Shown here in pieces: positions 23,331-35,090 of a stretch of 64,000 nucleotides of DNA. Made by a program: the position numbers and the translations under genes. Below the pieces are notes generated by a model. That model was not told the origin of the DNA, searched no databases, and saw only the letters and a program-made list of their open reading frames with translations. Location of the stretch: NCBI GenBank assembly GCA_022702705.1, contig CM040434.1, forward strand, positions 57,128,491 through 57,192,490. Reading direction: 5' to 3'. The first letter of the stretch is position 1, and each line of letters opens with the position of its first letter. This stretch comes from Papilionanthe hookeriana x Papilionanthe teres (taxonomy: Eukaryota; Streptophyta; Magnoliopsida; Asparagales; Orchidaceae).

Positions 23331-24531
23331 ATCACCTATGAATATATGATATTGGGGAGAGCTAGCTGAAGGGGAAGATTAAAGATAAAAAATATAGTGG
23401 TGACATGTGCCGTCATATGCTTCCTAAATACTGCTTTGAAAAATTACAAACGCAGCTTTATTTATTTAATATATAAATACTTTTTTTGTGGTACAGAAAT
23501 AATAGAAAATAGCAATTACTGTGCACGACGGAAGCTGTGAAGTCCTACCTCAATTACTTGCCAATAAGAGTTAAAAAAAGCAACGATAATGCGTACCTAA
23601 ATTAGCAAATTTTGGGAGCAACAAGACAAGCACATGAATCAAGTAATAAGTCAAGTCAAATTAAATTTTTATATTAATTAATAAGCTATGTTTGTACCAA
23701 TGATGGCTCTAATAATTTTTTAAGCTTTATGGAGCCCGACATAAATCTACTCTCATGGTTGCTGGTTAGACTACGATTTGTCTTTTTTATTGTAAGTTAT
23801 TAATAATTTTCTCCAGCTGTGGGACCCACCATCAATTTTTTCAAGATGACATCCCGGACCAAATATTCTTAGGGGATTTACATCAAACCACCCAATTTTC
23901 TATATAATTATAGATTGAGCACCTAAACTTTATTTTTAACAAAAATACCAACCAAAATTTTCATTTGAAAAATATCTTTATGTTAGCATGAAAAATGTGA
24001 AATACACCTTTGTCGGAATAAATATGATGGGATGTATGTAAAAATGAAGTTTAGGTGCTAGATTGTAAATACGTAGGAACTGGTGGTATGGTGTAAATGC
24101 CCCCTACAATATTTCGCATCGTCTACGGAAGGAACAATCACATCATTAAAGTACTTGAAAGACTTCTTGCAGGATCACCAGATGCAACTCGCAATAACGG
24201 AGGGTCCCGCTCGAACACCAACTATTCTAAAGAGTAGTTATAGACCGAAGTGCACTAGACCTCCGCATCTTCCCACACTGGATGGCGTTTCCCAAATGGC
24301 ACAGGCTTCTCCGATTCTTCTCTGGAAGAGCGATTTTGCAGGAAGGATGAGTCTCAGCTGGAAATTTTTCATCTCCTATGCAGAGCTCGCGTGCTAGAAT
24401 ACTCGCAGTGGTAGAGTAATGAATTATCGTCATAGCATTATACGATACTCCATCACACACTCAGAAAAATGAAATAAAAAATAGAGACACAAGAAGTCAT
24501 TAAGTGAAAAATCTGGAAAGGTATAAAAAAT
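23331..24531. other. Intergenic DNA, no recognisable feature
   Basis: AT-rich sequence. A 104-codon frame at 24083-24397 shows no family motif and I do not call it a gene. Confidence 0.5.
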
Positions 24532-24912
24532 ATGGCGTCTGTTGCAGTTGAAATGTTCTACTATGAGTTGGTATCTACAGGCACAACCCTTTATTTCACA
24601 AGGGAGAAAGGGTGGATTACACAGTTCTTCGAGTTAGAATGTTTCATGCATAGAAGAACATGTTGCCTCACTGTGTGGAGTAATCGCTGGAGCTTCGGAA
24701 ATAGTTTCCTAGAGGTCGGTCTGATGTTCGAGATGGTGCAGTGCCTTCTATGTTTTCACTTGTATTTTCACATGATGTTTCATCGTAAGGAGAGGTTGGT
24801 GGCTGACAGCAGGATGCGTAACTTTATAAGTGTTAACAAGTGTAAAAATAAATATTCAATAATAGCAAAGTTACTGATCCATCTGATATTTATACTTACA
24901 AATATGATATGA
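24532..24912 (+). other. 126-codon open frame of unknown nature
   Basis: The frame starts MASVAVEMFYYELVSTG and is Cys/Phe/Met-rich without a domain I know. Its first third is the left member of a ~90 bp direct repeat with 25609-25697, so it is more likely repeat-derived than a gene. It ends against an Athila LTR fragment. Confidence 0.2.
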
Positions 24913-25697
24913 AAATTGGCAACGACACCAAAAACTTGACTCCACATCGATATTTATATGCTTATGATTTTGATTTATAATGTGGATACTACGCAAGTAT
25001 TCGTATCGTTTATCTAGTAATATATGACTTTCTGATTAAGCCCCAAGATATCGAACCCACAGGAAAATGATGAAAATCTTTAAAGGAATCAGAAAATTAT
25101 CTTTTTATTTTTTTTAATGGTTTTTGAAAAGTATGTCTTGATTTTGAAAAGTTTTGAAAGTTGATTTGTCTTTTGAAATTTCCTTAATAAAATGTTAAGC
25201 AAAAAATTAAAATTATAATAACTAATAACACTGTATGTAAAACACTATTAACTAGAATATCTTTTTCTTTCCTTTTATGAAGTTGTGATAATTATTAAAG
25301 TGTTGTTGTGGAAGTATTTTATTGTAACAGATGGAAGCAAATGTGTTCTTTACCCTTACTTGGTTCTATAAAGAACATTGGTTAATTTGAAATTTTTATC
25401 ATTTTGAACATGGTTAGGCAGGAAAGATACCAGTCTCTCACTCTAGAGTTCCATCGATTCCCACCAACTGGGGGCTAACTTCTCATAACAAAACTCAAAA
25501 CTGTAAACCAAATTAGGGGGTTTTAGTCTGTCACTTCAAAATCCTCTAATTTTACTCCCTTCCATATCTTCTAATATTACATTCAATTATATTGACTACA
25601 ATTCAATTATATCTACAGGCACAACCCTTTATTTCACAAGGGAGAAAGGATGGATTACACAGTTTTCGAGTTAGAGTGTTTCATGCACAAAAGGACA
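24570..25697 (+). repeat. ~90 bp direct repeats flanking an Athila LTR fragment
   Basis: 24570-24662 and 25609-25697 share CACAACCCTTTATTTCACAA, GGATTACACAGTT and GAGTTAGA(A/G)TGTTTCATGCA with only a few differences. Between them lie about 250 bp of other DNA and the reversed LTR fragment. Confidence 0.85.
24915..25570 (-). repeat. Athila-type LTR fragment, minus strand
   Basis: In reverse complement it contains AAGTGACAGACTAAAA, TTAGCCCCCAG, ACGAATACTTGCGTAG(TA)TCC and, at its end, AGTCAAGTTTTTGGTGTCG. These match, in order, the LTR of the complete Athila element (about 32010-32630). It ends at a PBS-like word, so it is the 3' part of a 5' LTR. U3 is missing. Confidence 0.75.
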
Positions 25698-26470
25698 TGT
25701 TCCTAAATTTTCATGCAAAAGGTGTTGTTGAAAATTTTCATGTAGAGTTTGTTTTAGCAAGCAAAAGAAAACTTGTTTTTTTTTTTTTGATTTTGTAAGG
25801 TAGTGCAGTCCATAAGCTAATCACTCTAATCAAGCTAGGGCTACCAACAACCTAAGAGCCTCAGGGGCAACAATCCCACAAAGAGTCAGCGAATAGTACA
25901 TTGGTTCATTCCTCTCCCTTATTGAAGGTCCTCAAGGTTGGAGATACAATTCTAAAATTCCCGCATCATATTGTATCCATCGTTTTAGCACACATTAGCA
26001 TTATCGTCATCTCCATAACTACGTAGACCTCAGACTTATGCCAGTTCGATGATCCATATGTGGCAAAACAAATGTCCCCAGTTGCTCATAAGGACCTAAA
26101 TACCTTAAAGAAGACTTAAATACTTGAGCACGAAATTGAAAATGTCGGATAAGTAGTTTTGGGAATTTCTATTAATTTAGGTGAAATAAAGAGTCTCGAT
26201 GCATAACTTGGTGGGTCCCTAAAAAATTTAATGATGATTTTCTTTCATCAAAACATAATAAGTTCAATTGTCCTTCAAAACATCCAATGATAATTAAAAT
26301 GCTCGGGGCATAACCCTAAAGAACTTTTAAAATCTTTGAATTGTTTCGAGTTCTTCTGAACTTATTATGTTGATAAATCATTCATTCACAATTAAACTAA
26401 GGTTTAGTGATAATATTTTAACAAGTGCTCAATGAGCCTTAATGTTTTAATTATCCCATGAAAGGAGTAA
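25698..26470. other. Intergenic DNA; possible reversed end of the long-LTR family near 26143
   Basis: No gene. TGTCGGAT at 26143 and AAAGAGTC nearby resemble the reversed terminus of the 2960-10250 sequence (TGTCGGCAT, GGGGTCGCC), but I could not find a matching target duplication. Confidence 0.3.
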
Positions 26471-28425
26471 CTAAGGGTCTGATTAGAGTAGCTGCAGCTT
26501 ATCCAGCTTATCCAGATAAGCAGCTTATTCTGATAAGCTGCTGATATAACAGCTTATCCTGATAAGCTGGTTTGTTGTTTGGTTTATGTATTTGGAAAAC
26601 ATCTGATTTGCAGCTGTTTCTAGATAAATGATCATTCTGCCCATGATCTGGATAAGTGTTTAGTTGTTTGATTTGTGTGTTTGGAAAACAGCGGATTTGC
26701 AGTTTTTTCTAGATTAATGACCATTCTGGCATTGCGCAATGTTCATTGTTTACACCAGAAAAGTAATAGATATACATTTGACAGTTGAGAATAAAAAAAA
26801 CACTTCAGAAAAATACAAAATTATGATATCCACATGAAATTAAAAAAAACATTCAATTCTTATGGATTTACATATTGTCTTTTGATAATTCTCTTAAGGC
26901 ATAATTCATTACTCTCACATAAACATCCAAGATCATAAACAAACCTAATCTCATATCACTATACAAATCAATCTAACAATAATAATCAAATGAAGCATGA
27001 ACAGGTATTATGATTACAAAGACTAGTAGTTAAAAATATAAAACATTCTATCATTCTTAAGGAAAGTTACCATATGTTTCAATATGTTCTCAGGCCAAAA
27101 CCATTGTGATTAGTTGGATCAACAAGAAAATAAAAAAATTAGGTGATCCCTGCAACATTGTTCATAATCATTTTGGTATTTTACACTTAAGAGTACCAAA
27201 ACCATCTCAAGCCAATCAAATCTAGGTTTAAGATCGACTCAAAACTATTCAATCTGCTTCATTTGAGGCAAACTAACAAGAATTCTCTATAATTATAAAT
27301 GCTTGAACACAACAAGATTACTAACCGTGGAAGGAAATAGTACCAAAAGAAAAACAAATGCCCAAATCATCAGTCTTAAGGGAAACATGGTTATGAATTA
27401 ATAAATCCATCTAAAAAATCAACCACAAAGCAATTCTACTGATCCCACAAATTAAGAAACCCAACATGAAACTATAGAAAGTACTCCTTAGTCAACTTGG
27501 CATCTAGCATCCATTTTCGTTTTTCCCTAACACTTAATGTCATAAAGCATAAGATATTTTCATATAGCAAGTGCTCCTTAATCATCTCAAAATTTGAGCT
27601 TTCAAATTTAACTCTAGAAGTAAAAGCAACAAATATATCCCTATTCTTTGATATAATAAATCAAAAATAATTGAACCTATGACTTGATATTCTAGAAGTA
27701 TTGGTCAAATTCTATCGATTTTAAATCGACAATAAGTGCATATCATATAAAATAATATATTAAACCAATTTCTTATCTTGCAATAAATGCACAATTGATC
27801 CTATTTGTTTCAATTATTATGAAAGGAAAACCATATAATGGAACTATATCACTTACAAATAATACACACTAAGGTACCTAAAATTAAATTTTTGTAGAAG
27901 GACCTAACCTACTTAAAACAACTAGCAGTTTAAAATCTCAACCCATCAATCAAATTCAAGCAAACAAAAAATTTCATAAAATGACAGAAGCAAATAAGGC
28001 CAACATAAGCCATCACAAACAAATAACACTCATCTTTTATGCTGGAAGGTGGAGCAGAGGAGCGGGCGAAGCTGAAGAAAAAAAGACACAGATCTATTGC
28101 AGCTGAAGAAGAAGGTGCGACCAATTAGTGCAGAAGAAACGAAAAAAAAAGATGAGTATACCTAGAAGAGAATGAATGTTGAAGAAGAGGGAGCGAGAGA
28201 GGCTAGGGAGAGCTGATCGTGATTGGTTGGCAAGGGCAGTGGAGTACGGGAGTAGCTTGGCAGAGGAGATCGTAATTGCTTGGCGAGGGCAGCGGAGTAA
28301 TACCAAGTAAATATGCACTGAAGGAACGCGACACGTAGGGTTCATCCCACCGATGAAGTTATTAACAAAATGGAAACAAAGATTTTAAAACCATGGTGGA
28401 AACATGAGAAACAAACAGGACGGTG
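26471..28425. mobile_element. Degraded TIR-type DNA element (candidate)
   Basis: The left end GGGTCTGATTAGAGTAGCTGC follows TAA and resembles the left end of the 10261 element (GGGCCTGTTTGGTTCGGCTGC). A possible right end, CAAACAGGAC at 28416-28425, is the reverse of GTCCTGTTTG. Subterminal CAGCTTATC/GATAAGCTG words repeat in both orientations at 26496-26570. No transposase is found and the right TSD is not clear. Confidence 0.4.
28214..28300 (+). repeat. Two-copy imperfect repeat, ~60 bp period
   Basis: GATCGTGATTGGTTGGCAAG...GGCAGTGGAGTA recurs as GATCGTAATTGCTTGGCGAG...GGCAGCGGAGTA. It explains the repetitive peptide frames on the minus strand, which are not genes. Confidence 0.75.
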
Positions 28426-28484
28426 GCGTTATTCAAAACACCGCCAATTTTTTAAGCTGTCCCAAACATGCTGCAATTATCACT

Positions 28485-30994
28485 TGACATTCACTTAAGG
28501 ATTATGTGGGTGGACGCCCTCATGGGCAATTGAATTATTAAAAGTTAAGGGTATTTTAAATTAGTTATGTTTCATTTTTTAAACCTTATTTAACAAGCTA
28601 AATTAAACCTAGCTCATTATTAATCCCTTATGATTTATTGTATGAATTTATAATTATTAGAAAAAATGATTCACATAAATTTAACTTTTATTGAAAGATT
28701 GCACTTATCATTTGATCACTGATTGAGGCTTCAGATTAGTGAATTATTATCTCCCTAGCATAAGGCCAGTATTATAGAATCATTCGGATTAACCTTTAAG
28801 TCATAATAACTCAGGAAATTACAATTTTACCCTTATTGTAAGTGGTGATTGATTGGTTTCCACCGCTTAAACTCATTGTGTTTCAATCATCGAGGATAAT
28901 CAATTAAGAGCAATATTACCCATTTTCTCTTTAGTTAATCCTAAATTTTCATTTGAGCTCAGAATTCTATATCAACATTTTTGACCTTAATAACTTTCCA
29001 CTTCATAATCCTTTAAATTTAACTCAAATTACTCTAAGATTTCCTTGTTACCCTACTCATGGGTCAATCAAAACATTAGAGGAGAAATAATATCATTTTG
29101 ATTTTTATTTAGTTTTTATAATTACTATAACTTGAAATTAGGGATTTTTTAAGATAATTAAAATAACTAAGTAAAATATACCTTTTGTGCTTAGGGAAAT
29201 TGTTGGAGGTTCAATTAAGTTAGAGGACGACTATAAATAATTTTATTGGATTTTTTAAATTATGTTTTATGACCTTTTTAGTGAAATAATAGAAAAAATA
29301 CATTTTTTTTTAAATTTCATTTTATATTATTCATAAATCTCTCTGACCTCAAGGAACTCAGAGAAAATTATATTATATATTTTTTTCATTTTTATTTTAT
29401 TTTTAATAATTTTTATAAAGTAGAAAATAGGCCAAAGTAAAGTAATTATTTTAACTTCAATTTTATTTTTTAGTTGGCCCTGATCACGAGGAACACCCTA
29501 AACCACTTTTTATACTTTATTGATTTTTTTTAATTTATATAATAAATTTAAACCAAAATTCCTAGTTACAGAAAAATTTATTTATTTTTTTATCAAAAAT
29601 CATTTTAATGGCCTTAGGATTTATACATGAGCCTCATGAAGTGATAAGCTTCAATTTGGCCTAATTTGGAATTTATTTGAATTATTTTGTATTTATTTTG
29701 GCATTTTTTTAATTTTAAAATAGAAAAAAAGGTTTTAAAATTTTAAAATTCAACTTTTATTTTTCCTAGGTTCCTGTAACCATACTGAACATACCAAGCC
29801 TATTTTTATAATTTTTTGATTTATATTTTATTTTTTATAATTTTTTAAGCAGAAAATAGTGATTTACTTCCCCAAGCTAAAGATGCTCTCTAACTTTTGC
29901 AAATCAGAGGACATCCCTAAGCATGAGAAGAATGAATCCCCATGATTTCACATTTTTGTGATTATTATTTAATTAATTATAATAAAAATAATTTTCGCGT
30001 ATTTAATTAAATTAAAAGTAAACCTAAAGAAAATATTGTTTAATTTTTTGTCAACATTTTTTTACTTTGTGTTCATTAATAACTAGGATATTTTTATTTT
30101 ATTTTTATGAATTTTCTATGCCAATTTATGAATTTTCAAAGTTTCTAAGTTATTTTAAATAAAATAATGCCAAATTTTCTTAATTAGCCACGCGGCTGGC
30201 ACACAATCCTACGACGGCTCTAAAGCTCTGTGTGGCACGCTCCAATTCGATGCCGCCTTGTGAGCCAGCAACCACACGTCCCACGGTTCATGTATCATCC
30301 TTTCGTTTGGCTTGATATGGAGCATCTAACCGACACACGCACGATCCAACGACTCCTGTTCATCATCCCTAACTGGTGTAACCCGAGAACCCGTCCATGC
30401 TAATAACCTAAGATGTCGCTCAAGAATCAACCAAATCACATGTGGTTTGTTCCTACACATTCATCTAGTCCAGTAAACATATCCATACTGCTAACCGAGC
30501 ATGAAATTAAAATTTCCTTCACAAAGGCTCAAACTGAGCTCAAAATTGGGGAAAATGGTGTATACCTGAGCCCAAGAGGTGAGCCCTCGATTGGGTGTGT
30601 TCTACATGTTTGTTGTGAGCTGTCGAACCTCCTCCAAGCGTTAGTTTGAGCAAATGTTAGGTCTGTATAAGAACTCCAATTGAGGGTGTTGCCGCCAATG
30701 TGAAAGTCTGGTGAAGAAGGCTTTAGGGATGAGGATTTTGGTGAGGAACTTCCTCATTTGGTATGATGAAGCTTACTATCAGTTCAATTTGGAGATTGAT
30801 GGATTTTCGTGGTATGACAGAAAAATTCCCTAGATTTCCATGGTGATATTGGGCATGGACAGTGAACATGAGGGATGGAAGATTATGGGATTGACCTTAG
30901 GATTGAACTTAGGAAGGTCTTAAGAAGCTTTGGAAAGATTTTGGCAGAGTCTCCCAAAGGAATTGGATGCTCTCTTTTCTTGGTCGTGAGGTGG
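28485..30994 (-). other. Transcribed and 3' part of the second long LTR, no genes
   Basis: Homology to 5316-7400 is seen in scattered blocks: CACCACC after the TATA box, GCCAAAA(A/C)TCT (about 30945), the GC-rich patch (30190-30400) and the 'ctctgacctcaagg' block (29340). The 78-codon frame at 30413-30649 lies within it and is not supported as a gene. Confidence 0.5.
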
Positions 30995-30999
30995 TGGTG
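30995..30999. repeat. TSD TGGTG of the Athila element, left copy
   Basis: TGGTG precedes the TG terminus at 31000 and recurs at 44830-44834 directly after the CA terminus at 44829. Confidence 0.9.
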
Positions 31000-31174
31000 T
31001 GATCACTGAAAAATTTATTAAGAAATTCATACCTATTTTTGATGAAATTACACTTTAAAGAAAGGTATTTTCTTTATTTTGTTGCAGGAATGGAGAATTT
31101 AGGTGATAAAAGCAAAAATCATAAAAAGGAGCGGATTTGGAGCAAAAAGAAAGAAAATAATGCAATTTGTGCTG

Positions 31175-31371
31175 AGTCGCCGACGGCGAGATCGAGCCCG
31201 CCGACGGCGAGATCGAACCCGCCGACGGCGAGGGTACGAGGAAGAAAATTCTGAAGGATTTATAACTGTCTCGCTGACAGCGAGCCCGAGCCCGCCGACA
31301 GCGAGATAGCGCGGTTCGAAGACCTTCTAGAAGCCTCGCCAACAGCGAGGTAGTTTGTCGCCGACTGCGAG
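31175..31371 (+). repeat. Cluster of near-palindromic CTCGCCGACGGCGAG units, 5' LTR
   Basis: Seven units: three CCGACGGCGAG units in tight tandem, two CTGACAGCGAG/CCGACAGCGAG units, CCAACAGCGAG and CCGACTGCGAG. Each can pair CTCGC(C/T)G with CGGCGAG. The cluster ends 80 bp before the TATA box. Confidence 0.92.
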
Positions 31372-31450
31372 CTAGTTCAAATGGCGCAGATACATTGAAC
31401 CTGGACACTTTTTGAAGGGATGCTAACACACCTCTTGGTCCTTTGCTCAC

Positions 31451-31464
31451 CTCTATATATAGAG
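31451..31464 (+). promoter_or_regulatory. TATA box of the 5' LTR (CTCTATATATAGAG)
   Basis: A palindromic TATA element conserved at 43614-43627 in the 3' LTR. Transcription of the element is expected to start about 30 bases downstream. Confidence 0.8.
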
Positions 31465-32601
31465 GCTGAAATTCAGCTTATAAATGTATGTTATAAGTGT
31501 GTGTCAATTTGTGTCTTAAGAGTCTTTTATTTATGTGTGTGAGCAGTCTTTAGAGTCTTAATTAGTGTAATTAGTGAGTCTTTAGTGAGTTAGTGAGTTT
31601 TTAGTGAGTCTTGCTGTATCTGGAAGGAAGAGTCGAAAGGAACTGCGAGAGTCCGTCGGGGATAAATCGAGATAAGTATTTGTATTTATTGTTTTTAACT
31701 TTAAATGAAATCCATGCTTAGTTTAGTTCCTATGCATTCTAAGTAGTTTATTAGTCTTTCTCCCTGTTATGAAATTAAAAGTGACTTGATGAACTTAAAA
31801 CAGAAGTACTTTTATATATATTAATAAATTGTGATAATTTTTACTTAAAACTTAATTTACTTTCAAACTGGCCATTTGATTTGTTAAAATATGTTGAATA
31901 TCAACTATAGTAAAAATTACATCGGATATTCAGGGAATTCAAAAGCCTTGGAAGGAAGGTGCAAATAAATAGGGAAATAATATCACTGGGCGTAGAATTG
32001 AGCATTTTTAGTGTGACAGACTAAAATATTCAATTCGGTCCTATTGTTTGAGAGCCGAAATGTAGATGTTAGCCCTCAGGCGAGGGGAACGTGGGAGCTC
32101 GAAGTGGCGATCGGTATCCTCCCAGCCTAGCCGCGATTCGATAATCAAACATAGGATTAGTCAATATTCTTTACACCGGACCAAAGGGTAAAGAATAGGA
32201 ATGCTCCTATTTGTCACAATACCTTAAAATTATCTATTTAAATTCATCAATCACTTAAATTTCTTAACAAGGGGAAAGATACTTTTTACGAATAGTTAAG
32301 ACTTATTTAGCAATTTGTTTAATTTCCGCACTTTCAATACGTATTAATTTTCTACTTAGTTAAGTTACCTAATTAAAATATTTAGTTTACTTTATTGCGC
32401 TTAAATTTAGAATTCCAAATTTTCGTATACTATTTTAAAATTATTATTATTATTATTTTAAAATTAGTTGTTATTTAATTTTTTATTTCCCGTGGGATCG
32501 ATAACCAGGACTCCACTAGAGCCCGTATTACTTGATACGATACGTATACTTGCGTAGCATCCACAACATAAACAATTACAATTCTATACATATAATATAG
32601 C

Positions 32602-32627
32602 GGGGTCAAGTTTTGGCGTCGTTGCAA
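32602..32627 (+). other. Decayed PBS-like sequence inside the LTR end
   Basis: GTCAAGTTTTGGCGTCGTTG here resembles GTCGAGTTTTGGCGCCGTTG at the true PBS 60 bp downstream. It is repeated in the 3' LTR (44767-44793), so it is part of the present LTR. Confidence 0.8.
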
Positions 32628-32669
32628 TTAAATTAAAAATATCATAATATAAAATTGTGGGTCGAGTTT

Positions 32670-32687
32670 TGGCGCCGTTGCCGGGGA
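32670..32687 (+). other. Primer binding site for tRNA-Asp
   Basis: TGGCGCCGTTGCCGGGGA is complementary to the 3' end of plant tRNA-Asp, including its CCA. It lies six bases after the 5' LTR and would prime minus-strand DNA synthesis. Confidence 0.92.
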
Positions 32688-32756
32688 AAGTAAGAAAAAT
32701 TTACTAGAGTAACGGACTATTTTAAATAAATAAATTAATATCTATTCTAAAATTGT

Positions 32757-34566
32757 ATGCGCAAATTTGGAAACGAAAATTTAATACCTTATGATTCTGA
32801 ATTAGAGCGTACAATTAAAAGAATTAGAAAACAAAAGAAACAAATTATAAATTTAACACAAATGGCGAATATTCCTGAAATTCAAAATATGAACCAACAA
32901 AGACCATTAAGAGATTATGCCAACCCTACATCGGATGAAATTCATTTAACTATTCAAAACCACGATGTAGTTGCTAATTCATTTGAACTTAAACTCGCGA
33001 TTATCCAAATGGTACAAAACAATTAATTTAGTGGTTCACCTATCGAAGATCCTAACTTACATCTTACTTAGTTTTCTAGAACTTTGTGCTACTTTTAAAT
33101 ATCAAGGAGTATCCGACGATGCTTTATAAGACTTAGACTTTTTCCTTTTTCATTAAGGGATAAGGCTAAAATGTGGTTGAATTCGTTAGCACTGGATCTA
33201 TTAAAACTTGGGGAGAATTATCACAAAAATTTCTATCCAAATATTTTCCACCATCTAAAACTCGCTAAGTTTAGAAATGATATAACTTCTTTTTGTCGAT
33301 TAGATGGAGAATCGATATATGAAGCTTGGGAGAGATTTAAGGAACTTCTTAGGAAATGCCCACATCATGCGCTACCAGATTGGCTGATTATTCAAACCTT
33401 TTATAATGGATTAGTAGGATCTTTAAGATCAATCATCGATGCTGCTACTGGAGGTTCATTAATGTCTAAACCATTTTGATGAAGCCAATGCACTAATCGA
33501 AGAAATGACAACAAATAATTTCCAATGGCCTGCTTGATAGAGTAAATCCAGAAAAGATAGCCGACATTCATGAAAACGATGCAATATCTATGTTAGCTTC
33601 TCAAATTGTTGCTATATCTAAGAAATTAGATCATTTTGGAATGAACTACTCTCCTACTTTAGAAGAAAACTCATCTGGACAAATCATAGAATCTCAATCT
33701 AATTATGAAACTTTAAATGCTTATTAATAATAGAACTAATAACACTTATTCAAACTATTATAATCCTGGTTGGAAAACTCATCCAAATTTTAATTGGAAT
33801 AACACATCTAATCAACAATGGATGAATCAACCTAATCAAGCAAATCCAAACTATAAACCTAATTACCCACCTGGATTTAATAAGAATAACCCTCAATTCA
33901 AAGATAAGAAATTATCTATGGATGAATTAATATTGAATATGGGTCATCAACTACAAAATCAAGGAAATCAACTACAAATTCAAGGAAATCAATTACAAAT
34001 TCAAGGAACATCTATTAAAAATCAAGGAACATCTATTAAAAATATCGAAACTCAACTTGGACATATTGCTACTGCACTAAATAATAGAATACCTGGAACT
34101 TTTCCTAGTAATGTGGAAATAAATCCTAAAGATCAAGGAAAAGAACAAATTAAAGCAATACAACTAAGGAGTGGAAAAGAATTAGAACCTCGAATTCAAA
34201 AAGAACTTGAAAGCCAAAAGAGGAAGTGGAAATTGAAAAGGAAACACTTCAACAAGATTCAAACTTAGAACATCCTTTAATACCTATGGAAATTTACATT
34301 GAAAAACTTCCACCACCATTTCCTCAACGACTAGCTCAACATAAAAAAGATAAACAATTTGCTAAATTCCTTGAAATATTAAAGAAATTAACAATCAATA
34401 TACCTTTTGTCGAAGCTTTAGATCAGATGCCAAATTATGTAAAATTTATGAAAGATATTCTAAATAAGAAAAGAAAACTCACTGATAATGAAACAGTCGC
34501 ACTTAGTGAAGAGTGTAGTGCTATTATTCAGAAGAAGCTTCCTGAAAAATTGAAAGATCCCTGGTA
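32757..34566 (+). pseudogene. Athila gag (capsid and nucleocapsid), broken by shifts
   Basis: Gag forms the particle that packages element RNA. The frame starts MRKFGNENLIPYDSELERT. A C-to-T change makes a stop at about 33024, and shifts follow near 33060 and 33130. The capsid core is open at 33171-33476 (RYKAKMWLNSLA-like start, LCRLDGESIYEAWERFKELL). Shifts near 33470, 33533 (GCTTGA where GCTGA is expected) and 33714 follow. A Gln-rich part with GNQLQIQ repeats lies at about 33945-34045, and the end matches KLPPPFPQRLAQHKKDKQF. No classical CCHC knuckle is seen. The shifts are few and mostly one base. Confidence 0.85.
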
Positions 34567-35090
34567 GTTTCACTATACCTGCGCTATAGGAGAAAAATTT
34601 TATGGAAAAGCTTTGTGTGACTTAGGAGCAAGCATCAATCTAATGCCTCTATCGATTTTTAAGAGATTAGGATTAGGAAAAATTACACCTACTTCGGTAA
34701 CCCTTCAATTAGTCGATCGTTTGGTTACCTATCCTAAGGGAGTTTTTGAAGATGTGTTAGTAAAAGTGGATAAATTTATCTTCCCGAGTAGATTTTATTG
34801 TTTTAGATATGGAGGAAGATAAAGAAATTCCTATCATTTTAGGAAGACCATTTTTAGCTACTTGGAAAAGCTATGATTGATGTTCAGAAAGGAGAATTAA
34901 CTATGAGAGTAAATGACCAAAAAGTTACATTTAATATTGCAAAATCAATGAAATATCCTGCGCTAGAAAAAGATGATGAATGTTTTCGGATGGAAATACT
35001 TGAACATTTACAACAAGAACATTTTAAGGAATATTACGAAGATAAATTAGAAAAAGAAAACACTCGAATTAATTGAAGATAATAATAAAG
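34567..35090 (+). pseudogene. Athila aspartic protease region
   Basis: LCDLGASINLMPLSIFKRLG at about 34610-34670 has the D-L-G-A active site of retrotransposon proteases. The C-terminal IPIILGRPFLAT follows after a shift, at about 34829-34860. Frame breaks occur at 34560 (CCCTGG), 34784 (CCCGAGTAG) and 34861 (ACTTGG), each fitting one extra base at a CAG/CTG. The enzyme would cleave Gag-Pol within the particle. Confidence 0.85.

Larger units (their letters stand above)
31000..32663 (+). repeat. 5' LTR of the Athila element
   Basis: Starts TGATCACTGAAAAATT and ends TTGTGGGTC before the leader. It contains seven CGCCGACGGCGAG-type units (31175-31371), a TATA box (31452-31461), a run of TTTAGTGAGT repeats (31560-31612) and, near its end, a PBS-like word (32602-32627). 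Compared with the 3' LTR it has one extra hairpin unit and many single-base length differences at CG versus CAG/CTG. Confidence 0.92.

Noticed and set aside
31175..31371. Regularly repeated palindromic units looked like a CRISPR array
   Set aside because: Spacing is irregular, units vary, there are no equal-length unique spacers, and the context is a plant LTR.
31055..31450. 131-codon minus-strand frame with Ser-Pro-Ser-Ala-Gly repeats
   Set aside because: A translation of the hairpin cluster within the LTR. The 3' LTR copy does not keep the same frame length.
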